Notes: generated from the sequence alone by a model not told the origin. Numbered from the stretch's first letter, positions 35,482-46,051 are shown. The stretch: 64,000 nucleotides of DNA from Watersipora subatra (GCF_963576615.1 NC_088711.1:40358621-40422620); one strand, 5' to 3'. Numbers and translations: made by a program.

Positions 35482-35561
35482 CTCTTTATTGAACAACTAA
35501 GGAAAACGGGAAAAGTGCAGTCGCGCATAAGTAGATCATCCTGCAACTACAAGATGTGCTT

Positions 35562-36320
35562 GTTTTATGATTATATGGGTAATAGGCAGTTATTTTATTC
35601 TGTTAGCTCTTGTATTTTATCAATAATTTAGCTAAAAAGCCATTTCTCAGTACAAATTTTATAAACTGATCTAGATATGACTCTTGAATGCATCAGATAG
35701 CACAAAAACATAGATAATACATATTTGGGGGATATCTCCGAAATAGATATAACATACAAAACGCGTCAATTTTCTCAGAAGTATCAAGTCCAGAAAGAAG
35801 TAAATTAATATTCTGAACATAAACACATTGATCATCGTGATATATCATCATCAAAAGCTCACTTACATTTGAAAGGGAATAACTGATGTGCGAACTCAAA
35901 AATGTTTAAAAAATATGACATGCCCTTGAATATTGCCGAAAAACCCCTGATCATACAGTGATGTAGAGTTGAAAACTTGGGGATACAAAAGCAACAATAT
36001 GTTCAGCATAACATGTAAAAAAGAGAAGATTTAAATCAACAGTTACTAAAATATGTATGCTAACATTTTGAGATTCGCTACAGTGAAAAAGCATGCAAAC
36101 CCCCTTTTACCCCGTTTACGACCCTGTAGCGTTTTATACGCCACTGCTTCAGAAAAGTTACTTGCCGATTCAAAATCAGGGAACTCTCAGCTTTCCAGTG
36201 GTATATGGGACATAAAGTTCTCTTCAATGAGCAAAAAACACCTTGGCTCCCCCACTATTTATGTTAGTTCTGTTAAACTTTCTGAGGGAAGCATTTATTA
36301 AAAAAATGTCACAGCGGAGG
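35562..36320 (-). repeat. Long inverted repeat, right arm
   Basis: Reverse-complement partner of 26439-27198. The outer end AGCGGAGG (36320) pairs with CCTCCGCT (26439). The inner end GTTTTATGATTATATGG pairs with the left arm near 27198. See the left arm for shared words. Confidence 0.8.
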
Positions 36321-36448
36321 ATTATCATATTAACAGCTTGCATACAAGAGTTGGTAGCATGAACTTGTGGAGGTAATATGTAGTGTTGCTAGTGCGTGCC
36401 AACTGCAGGCCGAAGCAGACAACTTTCCGGCAATAAGATTAGCCTTCA

Positions 36449-36844
36449 TCTATATATATCTTTCTCTGAAAATTGGTCTGTCCTGATGTTTGTCAAACTA
36501 TATCTATTGATTAATATCTTGGAACAGCAAAATGGTTACACCAAGATCTGATCTCAGACTCTCTGCTTCGCCAGTCTGATGTCTTGCCAATTCAGCTACA
36601 AGAGCTTGATGTATTCATTAAGCAATATATGTCGCTATATGGAAGCAAATGCAATACAACTCTTCGTCACGACTCAAAGTGAGAGCGTAACGTAATAAGA
36701 AGCGATAGCTCTTATTAATAAGCTTACTCAAATTACCAATTAGCAATGTGCAAGGCTAATAGCAAGTAGCAGGCAACTGTCTTTAACTTCCTTTGTTGAT
36801 AAGCTCATTTTTAACAGCCGAGCAACGCCGGGTAACACAGCTAG
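36449..36844 (+). mobile_element. Non-autonomous Helitron abutting the tRNA array
   Basis: It starts TCTATATATATC (36449), preceded by A, and ends GCCGGGTAACACAGCTAG (36844), followed by T, so it sits between A and T as Helitrons do. A CCG...CGG hairpin candidate precedes the CTAG end. The 3' end resembles that of the Helitron remnants at 1180 and 2071 (GGGTAATGCAGCTAG). It is 396 bp with no coding sequence. Inside, on the minus strand at 36541-36605, is a tRNA-like sequence. The 3' end coincides with the first unit of the tRNA-His array. Confidence 0.6.
36541..36605 (-). repeat. tRNA-like/SINE head inside the Helitron
   Basis: On the minus strand GCTCTTGTAGCTGAATTGG gives a good A box (TAGCTGAATTGG) at the expected distance from the start, and ATCAGACT...GAGTCTGAGAT follows where an anticodon arm would be. 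The B box is decayed. It resembles a Lys-type tRNA head rather than the His type of the neighbouring array. Confidence 0.4.
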
Positions 36845-37295
36845 TAATAGTAGAATAGTGGTTAGTGCTTCGTGTTGTGGCCGTGAAAACCCAGGCTCGA
36901 ATCCTGATCATGACATTTTATTATTTTTATGACAAAACTTTTCGAGTCAAATAGAAAAAGCATCCTAGCAAAAATGAAAGCAAGCCATGATAGTATCATG
37001 GTTAGTACTTCACTTTGTGGCTGTTAAAACTCAGGTTCAAATTCTGGTCATGGATTTTATTAGTTTTATGACAAAATTTTTCCAATCACTTAGAAAAAGC
37101 AACCAATTAAAATTAAAAGCAAGCCATGACAACGATTATACTAATTAGTACATCATGTTGTGGCCGTGAAAACCCAGGTTCGAATCCAGGTCATGGCATT
37201 TTATTATTTTTGTTGCAAAACTTTTCCAATCAAATAGAAAAAGCATCCCAACACAATTAAAAGCATGCCAACATAGTATAGCGGTTACTAATTCT

Positions 37296-37745
37296 CGTTG
37301 TGGCCGTGAAAACCCAGTTTCGAAATCTGGTCATGGCATTTTTTATTTTTGTTGCAAAACTTTTCCAATCAAGTAGAAAAAGCACCCCAGCAAACCTGAA
37401 AGCAAGCTATAAAAGCATAGCGGGTATTACTTCACGTTGTGGCAGTGAAAACCAAAGTGTGAATTTTTGTCATGGCAACTTATAATCTTGCAGAAAAAAA
37501 CTCCGCACTTGTAAGACAAAAAGCATCCCAACACATTTGAAAGCATGCCTTTAGAGTAGAGCAGTTACTACTTCTTGTTGTGACTGTGAAAACCCAGGTT
37601 CGAATCCTGGTCATGGCATCTAATGTCTCGCTAACAAAACTTCTATATCAGAAAACAAAAAACTTCCCAGCAAGTTTGAAACTGATCCATGATAGTATAA
37701 TGGTTTGTATTTTATGTTGCAGCCATGAAAACCCAGATTCAAATC
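37296..37745 (+). repeat. Internal array duplication, ~450 bp (pairs with 42712-43160)
   Basis: Matches 42712-43160 at an offset of 5416 bp. It shares the rare CAGTTTCGAAATCTGG T arm and a degenerate unit with GTGAAAACCAAAGTGTG. Confidence 0.75.
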
Positions 37746-38757
37746 CTAGTCAAAGCATTTTATTATCGTTACAACAGAATGTTTACACTGGAATACAAAA
37801 AGCATTCCTGTAAAATTTAAAGCAAGCCATGATAGTATAGTGATTAATACTTCACGTTGTGGCCGTGAAAACACAGGTTCAAATCCTGGTCATGGCATTA
37901 AATTATTTTTATGACAAAATTTTTTCAATCATTTAGAAAAAGCATCCCAGAAACTTGAAAGGCAAGCCATGATAGTATAGTGGTTAGTACTTCACGTTGT
38001 GGCTGTGAAAACACAAATTTGAATCCTGGTCAAGGCATTTTATTATTTATATGACAACATTTTTTCATTCCAACATAACAAGACTCCGAGCAAATTTAAA
38101 ACCATGATAATATATTGGTTAGTATTTCATGTTTTAGCCATGAAACGCCATGTTTGAATCCGGGTCATGGCATTTCATTGTCTCGCTAACAAAAAATTCA
38201 CATCGGAATACAAAAACAATCCCAGTGAATAAAAAACAAACCATGATCGTGTAGCGGTTAGTACTTCATGTTGTTGTTGTGAATAACCAGGTTCGAACTC
38301 TGGTCATGGCAACTTATAATCTAGTAAATTTAAATTCAACCCATTATATTATAGCGGTTATTATTACTTGTTGTCGCTGTAAAAATTCAGGTTCGAATCC
38401 TGGTCATGGCATTTCGTTATTTTTATGACAATACTTTTCCATTAAAGCAAAAAAAGCCTCCAAGCAATTTCAAAACTATGACAATATAATAGTGGTTAGT
38501 ATTTCATTACGCAACCATGAAAAGCTGAGTTCGAGTCCTGGTCATGGCATTTTAATGTCTCGCTAACAAAAAATTCACATTGGAATACAAAAACAATCCC
38601 AGTAAATAAAAAACAAGCAATGATAATATAGCGGTTAGTACTTCACGTTGATGTCGTGAAAACCCCGGTTCGAATTCTGGTCATGGCATTTTAAAATCTT
38701 GCGAAAATAAACTCCGCATTTACAATACAAAAAGCATACTGACACATTTGAAAGCAT

Positions 38758-38829
38758 GCCTTTAGAGTAGAGCGGTTACTACTTTTTGTTGTGACCGAGA
38801 AAACTCAGGTTCGACTCCTAGTCATGGCA
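38758..38829 (+). tRNA. C-type unit: tRNA-His-like (GTG), acceptor decayed
   Basis: Representative of a recurrent subfamily. The D stem is GTAG/CTAC (four Watson-Crick pairs), the anticodon stem TTTTG/CGAGA pairs with wobbles, the loop TTGTGAC keeps GTG, and the T stem has four of five pairs. The acceptor GCCTTTA/TCATGGC pairs at five of seven positions. It is followed by TCTAATG, so no T4 terminator is present. Other members are near 40150, 40590, 41010, 47040, 48290 and 57370. Probably a non-functional tRNA relative. Confidence 0.5.
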
Positions 38830-39176
38830 TCTAATGTTCTGCTAACAAACCTTCTAGATCAGAAAACAAAAAACTTCCCAGCAAGTTGGAAAGTGAGCCA
38901 TGATCGTATAATTGTGAGTATTTTATGTTGCAGCCATGAAAACCCAGATTCAAATTCTAGTCAAAGCAGTTTATTGTCATGATAACGGAATCTTTACACC
39001 GGAATACAAAAAGCATTCCAGTAACATTTAAAGCAAGCCATGATAGTATAGTGGTTAGTACTTCACGTTGTGGTCGTGAAAACCCAGGTTCAACTCTTGG
39101 TCTTGTGATTTTATTATTTTTACGACAAAGTTTTTCCCATCAATTAGAAATAGCATACCAGAAAGTTTGAAAGCTA

Positions 39177-39248
39177 GCAATTATAGTATAGTGGTTATTA
39201 CTTCATGTTGTTGCTGTGAAAACCCAGGTTCGAATTCCGTTCATGGCA
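39177..39248 (+). tRNA. tRNA-like unit with GTT (Asn-position) anticodon
   Basis: The loop is TTGTTGC in a TCATG/TGTGA stem. The acceptor pairs at only five of seven positions, so this is probably a pseudo-tRNA. A nearly identical copy lies about 5.6 kb further on (about 44782), as part of a larger duplication. Another GTT loop occurs near 38270. Confidence 0.4.
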
Positions 39249-39884
39249 TTTTATTAGTTTTATGACAAGATCTTTCCAATCACTTAGAAAAAGCAACTCA
39301 GTGAATTTAAAAGCAAGCCATGATAATTATTATATTAATTAGTCCTTTGTGTTGTGGCCGTGAAAACCCAGGTTCAAATCCGGGTCATGGCAGTTAATGT
39401 CCTGCTTAAAAAGTTTTTACATTGGAAAACAAGAAACATATTAGCAAGCTTGAAAGTGAGCCATTATAATATAGTGGTTAGTATTTTATTTTGCAGCCAT
39501 AAAGATTCAGATTCGAATGCTTGTCAAAGCATTTTATTGCTTTGCTAACAGAATATTTACATTGGAATACAAAAAACATCCCAGTGAATTTGAAAGTACG
39601 CAATGATAGAATAGCGGTTATTATTACATGTTGCAGCCGAGAAAAACCCAGCTCCGAGTTCTGGTCTTAACCTTTCACTGTCTTGCAAAAAAAAACTTCA
39701 CATTGGAATGCAAACGACAGCCCAGTAAGTATTTTAAGCAAGCCGTGATCATTATTGTAACAATTAGTACTTCACCTTGTGGCCGTGGAAAGCCGGGTTC
39801 GAATCCTGTTCATGGCATGTTATTGTCTCGCTAACAAATAATTCACATTGGAATACAAAAACAATCCCAGTAAATAAAAAACAA

Positions 39885-39956
39885 GCCATGATAATATAGT
39901 GGTTAGTACTTCACGTTGATGTCGTGAAAACCAAGGTTCGAATCCTGGTCACGGCA
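39885..39956 (+). tRNA. E-type unit: tRNA-like with GAT anticodon
   Basis: The body is of His type, but the anticodon loop reads TTGATGT in a perfect TCACG/CGTGA stem, so the triplet is GAT (Ile position). The acceptor GCCATGA/TCACGGC has one A-C mismatch. The T stem CAAGG/CCTGG has one mismatch. It is followed by TTTT. Confidence 0.5.
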
Positions 39957-40723
39957 TTTTATTGTCTTGCTAAAAAAAAATTTACATTGGAATACAAAAA
40001 CATCCCAGCAAATTTGAAAGTAAACAGTGATAGTATAATAGTGGTTAGTACTTCACGTTGTGGCCGTGAAAACCTAGGTTCGAATCCTGGTCATGGCATT
40101 TTATAATTATGAGTAAAAAACTCCGCATATGTAATACAAAAAGCATCCCGACACATTTGAAAGGATGCTTTTAGAGTAGAGCGGTTACTACTATTTGTTG
40201 TGACCGAGAAAACTCAGGTTCGACTCCTAGTCATGGCATCTAATGTTATGCTAACAAATTTCTAGATCAGAAGACAAAAAACTTGCCAGCAAGTTGGAAA
40301 GTGAGCCATGATAATATAGTGGTTAGTATTTTATGTTGCAGCCATGAAAACCCAGATTCAAATTCTAGTCAAAGCAATTTATTGTCATGATAACCGAATC
40401 TTTACACTGGAATACAAAAAGCATTCCAGTAAAATTTAAAGCAAGCAATGATAGTATAGTGGTTAGTAATTCACGTTCTGGCCGTGAAAACCCAGGTTCG
40501 AATTCTGGTCATGGCATTTTATAATTTTGAGTAAAAAACTCCGCATATGTAATACAAAAAGCATCCCGACACATTTGAAAGGATGCTTTTAGAGTAGAGC
40601 GGTTACTACTATTTGTTGTGACCGAGAAAACTCAGGTTCGACTCCTAGTCATGGCATCTAATGTTATGCTAACAAAATTTCTAGATCAGAAGACAAAAAA
40701 CTTGCCAGCAAGTTGGAAAGTGA

Positions 40724-40795
40724 GCCATGATAATATAGTGGTTAGTATTTTATGTTGCAGCCATGAAAACCCAGATTCAAATTCTAGTCAAAGCA
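40724..40795 (+). tRNA. B-type unit: tRNA-like with GCA anticodon (pseudo-tRNA)
   Basis: The anticodon stem TTATG/CATGA pairs fully with one wobble; the loop TTGCAGC gives GCA (Cys position). The acceptor GCCATGA/TCAAAGC pairs at five of seven positions and the T stem CCAGA/TCTAG at four of five. The B box is GATTCAAATTC, away from consensus, and no T4 follows at once (AATTTATTG). This subfamily recurs dozens of times, usually just before an intact-type unit. Likely a decayed but amplified member. Confidence 0.5.
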
Positions 40796-40863
40796 ATTTA
40801 TTGTCATGATAGCCGAATCTTTACACTGGAATACAAAAAGCATTCCAGTAAAATTTAAAGCAA

Positions 40864-40935
40864 GCCATGATAGTATAGTGGTTAGTACTTCACGTTCTGG
40901 CCGTGAAAACCCAGGTTCGAATTCTGGTCATGGCA
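40864..40935 (+). tRNA. tRNA-like gene with CTG (Gln-position) anticodon, well folded
   Basis: It differs from the intact His form at two positions: G34 to C, turning GTG into CTG, and one T-stem change that still pairs by wobble. Acceptor, D and anticodon stems are perfect, the B box is GGTTCGAATTC, and TTTT follows directly. This is the best-folded non-GTG copy. A near twin at about 40444 has a weaker acceptor, and a third CTG copy is at 43242-43313. The body keeps tRNA-His features, so real Gln charging would be doubtful. Confidence 0.65.
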
Positions 40936-41282
40936 TTTTATAATTTTGAGTAAAAAACTCCGCATATGTAATACAAAGAGCATCCCGACACATTTGAAAG
41001 GATGCTTTTAGAGTAGAGCGGTTACTACTATTTGTTGTGACCGAGAAAACTCAGGTTCGACTCCTAGTCATGGCATCTAATGTTATGCTAACAAAATTTC
41101 TAGATCAGAAGACAAAAAACTTGCCAGCAAGTTGGAAAGTGAGCCATGATAATATAGTGGTTAGTATTTTATGTTGCAGCCATGAAAACCCAGATTCAAA
41201 TTCTAGTCAAAGCAATTTATTGTCGTGATAACGGAATCTTTACACTGGAATACAAAAAGCATTCCAGTAATATTTTAAGCAA

Positions 41283-41354
41283 GCCATGATAGTATAGTGG
41301 TTAGTACTTCACGTTGTGGCCGTGAAAACCCAGGTTCGAATCCTGGTCATGGCA
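41283..41354 (+). tRNA. tRNA-His (GTG), intact
   Basis: All four stems are perfect or wobble-paired: acceptor GCCATGA/TCATGGC, D GTAT/GTAC, anticodon TCACG/CGTGA, T CCAGG/CCTGG. The loop is TTGTGGC. The A box TAGTATAGTGG and B box GGTTCGAATCC match consensus. T4 at 41355-41358 and T5 at 41363-41367 can terminate Pol III. It differs from the usual animal tRNA-His mainly by A in place of G at position 4 of the acceptor and by the anticodon- and T-stem pairs. Confidence 0.85.
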
Positions 41355-41422
41355 TTTTAATATTTTTATGACAAAGTTTTTCCAGCCAAATCGAAAAAAA
41401 ATCCCAGCAGAATTGAAAGCAA

Positions 41423-41494
41423 GCCATGATAGTATAGTGGTTAGTACTTCACGTTGTGGCCGTGAAAACCCAGGTTCGAATCCTGGTCATGGCA
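41423..41494 (+). tRNA. tRNA-His (GTG), intact
   Basis: Sequence identical to the copy 140 bp upstream at 41283-41354. All stems pair, A and B boxes are consensus and TTTT follows. Confidence 0.85.
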
Positions 41495-41562
41495 TTTTAA
41501 TATTTTTATGACAAAGTTTTTCCAGCCAAGTCGAAAAAGCATCCCAGCAGAATTGCAGGCAA

Positions 41563-41634
41563 GCCATGATAGTATAGTGGTTAGTACTTCACGTTGTGAT
41601 TGTGAAAACCCAGGTTCGAGTCCTGGTCATGGCA
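41563..41634 (+). tRNA. tRNA-His (GTG), near-intact
   Basis: The loop is TTGTGAT with anticodon GTG. The anticodon stem TCACG/TGTGA keeps five pairs with one wobble. One T-loop change (GAG for GAA). Acceptor, D and T stems are perfect; TTTT follows. Confidence 0.7.
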
Positions 41635-41702
41635 TTTTAATATTTTTATGACAATGTTTTTCCAGCCAAATCGAAAAAGCATCCCAGCAGAATTGAAAGC
41701 AA

Positions 41703-41774
41703 GCCATGATAGTATAGTGATTAGTACTTCACGCTGTGGACGTGAAAACCCAGGTTCGCATCCTGGTCATGGCA
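41703..41774 (+). tRNA. tRNA-His (GTG), near-intact
   Basis: The loop is CTGTGGA with GTG. D loop AGTGATTA instead of AGTGGTTA, and T loop TTCGCAT. All stems are intact. A same-pattern copy is at 43941 in the duplicated block. Confidence 0.65.
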
Positions 41775-43520
41775 TTTCATTATTTTTATGACAATTATTT
41801 TCCATTAAACCAAAAAAAACCTCCGAGCAAAATTAAAACTATGATAATATAATAGTGGTTAGTATTTCATGTTGCAACAATGAACAGCCGGGTTTGAATC
41901 CTGGTCATGGCAGTTAATTGTCTTGCTAAAAAAACTTTACATTGGAATACAAAAACTTCCCAGTAAATTTGAAAGTAAACAATGATAGTATAATTATAGT
42001 GGTCAGTACTTCACGTTGATGTCGTGAAAACCAAGGTTCGAATCCAGGTCATGGCAATTTATAATTTTGCGTAAAAAACTCCGCATATGTAATACAAAAA
42101 GCATTCCAACACATTATAAAGCATTCCTTTAGAATAAAGCGGTTACTACTTTTTGTTGTGACTGAGAAAACTCAGGTTTGACTCCAAGTCATGGCATCTA
42201 ATGTTCTGCTTACAAACCTTCTAGATCAAAAAACAAAAAACTTCCCAGCAAGTTGGAAAGTGAACCATGATCGTATAATTGTTAGTATTTTATGTTGCAG
42301 CCATGAAAACCCAGATTCAAATTCTAGTCAAAGCAATTTATTGTCATGATAACCGAATCTTTACACTGGAATACAAAAAGCATTCCAGTAAAATTTAAAG
42401 CAAGCCATGATAGTATAGTGGTTAGTACTTCACGTTGTGGTCGTGAAAACCCAGGTTCGAATTCTGGTCATGGCTTTTAATGTCTTGCTATCAAAGCTTT
42501 TACATCGGAAAACCAAAAACTCCTAAGCAAGTTGGAAAGTGAGCCATGATAATATAGTGGTTAGTATTTTATGTTGCAGCCATGAAAACCCAGATTCAAA
42601 TTCTAGTCAAAGCAATTTATTGTCGTGATAACGGAATCTTTACACTGGAATACAAAAAGCATTCCAGTAATATTTTAAGCAAGCCATGATAGTATAATGG
42701 TTAGTACTTCACGTTGTGGCCGTGAAAACCCAGTTTCGAAATCTGGTCGTGGCATTTTTTATTTTTGTTGCAAAACTTTTCCAATCAAGTAGAAAAAGCA
42801 CCCCAGCAAACTTGAAAGCAAGCTATAAAAGCATAGCGGGTATTACTTCACGTTGTGGCAGTGAAAACCAAAGTGTGAATTTTTGTCATGGCAACTTATA
42901 ATCTTGCAGAAAAAAACTCCGCACTTGTAAGACAAAAAGCATCCCAACACATTTGAAAGCATGCCTTTAGAGTAGAGCAGTTACTACTTCTTGTTGTGAC
43001 TGTGAAAACCCAGGGTCGAATCCTGGTCATGGCATCTAATGTCTCGCTAACAAAACTTCTATATCAGAAAACAAAAAACTTCCCAGCAAGTTTGAAACTG
43101 ATCCATGATAGTATAATGGTTTGTATTTTATGTTGCAGCCATGAAAACCCAGATTCAAATTCTAGTCAAAGCAATTTATTGTCATGATGACAGAATCTTT
43201 ACACTAGAATACAAAAAGCATTCCAGTAAAATTTAAAGCAAGCCATGATAGTATAATGGTTAGTACTTCACATTCTGGCCGTGAAAACCCAGGTTCGAAT
43301 TCTGGTCATGGCATTTAATGTCTTGCTATCAAAGCTTTTACATCGGAAAGCAAAAAAGTCCTAAGCAAGCTGGAAAGTGAGCCATGATAATATAGTGGTT
43401 AGTATTTTATGTTGCAGCCATGAAAACCCAGATTCAAATTCTAGTCAAAGCAATTTATTGTCGTGATAACGGAATCTTTACACTGGAATACAAAAAGCAT
43501 TCCAGTAATATTTTAAGCAA

Positions 43521-43592
43521 GCCATGATAGAATAGTGGTTAGTACTTCACGTTGTGGCCGTGAAAACCCAGGTTCGAATCCTGGTCATGGCA
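43521..43592 (+). tRNA. tRNA-His (GTG), near-intact
   Basis: One difference from the perfect form (D arm GAAT for GTAT). Otherwise all stems and boxes are kept and TTTT follows. Confidence 0.7.
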
Positions 43593-43660
43593 TTTTAATA
43601 TTTTTATGACAAAGTTTTTCCAGCCAAATCGAAAAAAAATTCCAGCAGAATTGAAAGCAA

Positions 43661-43732
43661 GCCATGATAGTATAGTGGTTAGTACTTCACGTTGTGGCCG
43701 TGAAAACCCAGGTTCGAATCCTGATCATGGCA
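43661..43732 (+). tRNA. tRNA-His (GTG), near-intact
   Basis: One difference, in the 3' strand of the T stem (CCTGA), leaving four of five pairs. TTTT follows. Confidence 0.7.
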
Positions 43733-43800
43733 TTTTAATATTTTTATGACAAAGTTTTTCCAGCGAAGTCGAAAAAGCATCCCAGCAGAGTTGCAGGCAA

Positions 43801-43872
43801 GCCATGATAGTATAGTGGTTAGTACTTCACGTTGTGGCCATGAAAACCCAGGTTCGAATCCTGGTCATGGCA
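43801..43872 (+). tRNA. tRNA-His (GTG), near-intact
   Basis: One difference, giving a C-A mismatch in the anticodon stem (TCACG/CATGA). TTTT follows. In other copies (for example 46335-46406) the same A is matched by T on the other strand, restoring the pair. Confidence 0.65.
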
Positions 43873-44075
43873 TTTTAATATTTTTATGACAATGTTTTTC
43901 CAGCCAAATCGAAAAAGCATCCCAGCAGAATTGAAAGCAAGCCATGATAGTATAGTGATTAGTACTTCACGCTGTGGACGTGAAAACCCAGGTTCGCATC
44001 CTGGTCATGGCATTTCATTATTTTTATGACAATTATTTTCCATTAAAGCAAAAAAAACCTCCGAACAAAATTAAA

Positions 44076-44150
44076 ACTATGATAATATAATAGTGGTTAG
44101 TATTTCATGTTGCAACCATGAACAGCCGGGTTTGAATCCTGGTCATGGCA
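44076..44150 (+). tRNA. D-type unit: tRNA-like with GCA anticodon
   Basis: The anticodon stem TCATG/CATGA is perfect, the loop TTGCAAC gives GCA, and the T arm is CCGGG-TTTGAAT-CCTGG with wobbles. The 5' strand ACTATGA pairs with TCATGGC at six of seven positions. A two-base insertion (ATAATAGTGG) lies in the D region. Followed by a long T run. The subfamily recurs throughout the array. Confidence 0.45.
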
Positions 44151-45488
44151 TTTTTTTGTCTTGCTAAAAAAACTTTACATTGGAATACAAAAACATCCCA
44201 GTAAATTTGAAAGTAAACAATGATAGTATAATTATAGTGGTCAGTACTTCACGTTGATGTCGTAAAAACCAAGGTTCGAATCCAGGTCGTGACAATTTAT
44301 AATTTTGCGTAAAAAACTCTGCATATGTAATACAAAAAGTATCCCGACACATTATAAAGCATTCCTTTAGAATAAAGCGGTTACTACTTTTTGTTGTGAC
44401 CGAGAAAACTCAGGTTTGACTCCAAGTCATGGCATCTAATGTTCTGCTTACAAACCTTCTAGATCAGAAAACAAAAAACTTCCCAGCAAGTTGGAAAGTG
44501 AACCATGATCGTATAATTGTTAGTATTTTATGTTGCAGCCATGAAAACCCAGATTCAAATTCTAGTCAAAGCAGTTTATTGTCATGATAACGGAATCTTT
44601 ACACCGGAATACAAAAAGCATTCCAGTAACATTTAAAGCAAGACATGATAGTATAGTGGTTAGTACTTCATGTTGTGGTCGTGAAAACCCAGGTTCAACT
44701 CCTGGTCTTGTGATTTTATTATTTGTACGACAAAGTTTTTCCCATCAATTAGAAATAGCATACCAGAAAGTTTGAAAGCTAGCAATTATAGTATAGTGGT
44801 TATTACTTCATGTTGTTGCTGTGAAAACCCAGGTTCGAATTCCGTTCATGGCATTTTATTAGTTTTATGACAAGATCTTTCCAATCACTTAGAAAAAGCA
44901 ACTCAGTGAATTTAAAAGCAAGCCATGATAATTATTATATTAATTAGTCCTTTGTGTTGTGGCCGTGAAAACCCAGGTTCAAATCCGGGTCATGGCATTT
45001 AATGTCCTGCTTAAAAAGTTTTTACATTGGAAAACAAGAAACATATTAGCAAGCTTGAAAGTGAGCCATTATAATATAGTGGTTAGTATTTTATTTTGCA
45101 GCCATAAAGATTCAGATTCGAATCCTTGTCAAAGCATTTTATTGTTTTGCTAACAGAATATTTACATTGGAATACAAAAAACATCCCAGTGAATTTGAAA
45201 TAACGCAATGATAGAATAACGGTTATTATTACATGTTGCAGCCGAGAAAAACCCAGCTCCGAGTTCTGGTCTTAACCTTTCACTGTCTTGCAAAAAAAAC
45301 TTCACATTGGAATGCAAACGACAGCCCAGTAAGTATTTTAAGCAAGCCGTGACCATTATTGTAACAATTAGTACTTCACCTTGTGGCCGTGGAAAGCCGG
45401 GTTCGAATCCTGTTCATGGCATGTTATTGTCTCGCTAACAAATAATTCACATTGGAATACAAAAACAATCCCAGTAAATAGAAAACAA

Positions 45489-45560
45489 GCCATGATAATA
45501 TAGCGGTTAGTACTTCACGTTGATGTCGTGAAAACCAAGGTTCGAATCCTGGTCACGGCA
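45489..45560 (+). tRNA. E-type unit: tRNA-like with GAT anticodon
   Basis: Same subfamily as 39885-39956 and its duplicate partner. Loop TTGATGT; acceptor GCCATGA/TCACGGC with one mismatch; B box GGTTCGAATCC; TTTT follows. Confidence 0.5.
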
Positions 45561-46051
45561 TTTTATTGTCTTGCTAAAAAAAAATTTACATTGGAATACA
45601 AAAACATCCCAGCAAATTTGAAAGTAAACAATGATAGTATAATTATAGTGGTCAGTACTTCACGTTGATGTCGTGAAAACCAAGGTTCGAATCCAGGTCA
45701 TGGCAATTTATAATTTTGCGTAAAAAACTCCGCATATGTAATACAAAAAGCATTCCGACGCATTATAAAGCATTCCTTTAGAATAAAGCGGTTACTACTT
45801 TTTGTTGTGACCGAGAAAACTCAGGTTCGACTCCTAGTCGAGGCATCTAATGTTATGCTAACAAATTTCTAGATCAGAAGACAAAAAACTCCTAAGCAAG
45901 TTGGAAAGTGAGCCATGATAATATAGTGGTTAGTATTTTATGTTGCAGCCATGAAAACCCAGATTCAAATTCTAGTCAAGCCAGTTCATTGTCGTGATAA
46001 CAAAATCTTTACACTGGAATACAAAAAGCATTCCAGTATAATATTAAGCAA

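Larger units (their letters stand above)
30557..35486 (+). mobile_element. Young, whole-looking Ty3/Gypsy LTR retrotransposon
   Basis: Two 304-bp LTRs (30562-30865 and 35178-35481), TG...CA in form, look identical by eye. They are flanked by the 5-bp target duplication CTCTT (30557-30561 and 35482-35486). A primer-binding site starts TGGCGTCGTAGGCAGG just after the 5' LTR and resembles the complement of a Ser-type tRNA 3' end. A purine tract (GGGAAAGGAGG) precedes the 3' LTR. One long Gag-Pol frame fills the interior. LTR identity implies very recent insertion. It lacks an envelope gene. It looks whole, with no obvious break. Confidence 0.92.
38720..40025 (+). repeat. Internal array duplication, ~1.3 kb (pairs with 44325-45632)
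   Basis: Matches 44325-45632 at an offset of 5605 bp, including rare unit types (the GTT unit, a unit ending CTTAACC and a unit with an ATTGTAACAATTAG insertion). The rare variants make independent origin implausible. Confidence 0.8.
40101..41356 (+). repeat. Higher-order repeat: three ~419-bp trimers
   Basis: Three nearly identical blocks start at about 40101, 40519 and 40938. Each consists of a C-type unit, a B-type unit and an A-type unit. The A-type anticodon triplet is CTG in the first two blocks and GTG in the third. The high identity indicates very recent local amplification. Confidence 0.85.
41130..42450 (+). repeat. Internal array duplication, ~1.3 kb (pairs with 43368-44690)
   Basis: The order of unit types, the small spacer indels and the point variants match 43368-44690 at a constant offset of 2238 bp. 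It includes the run of four A-type units and the D-, E- and C-type units after it. Confidence 0.8.
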
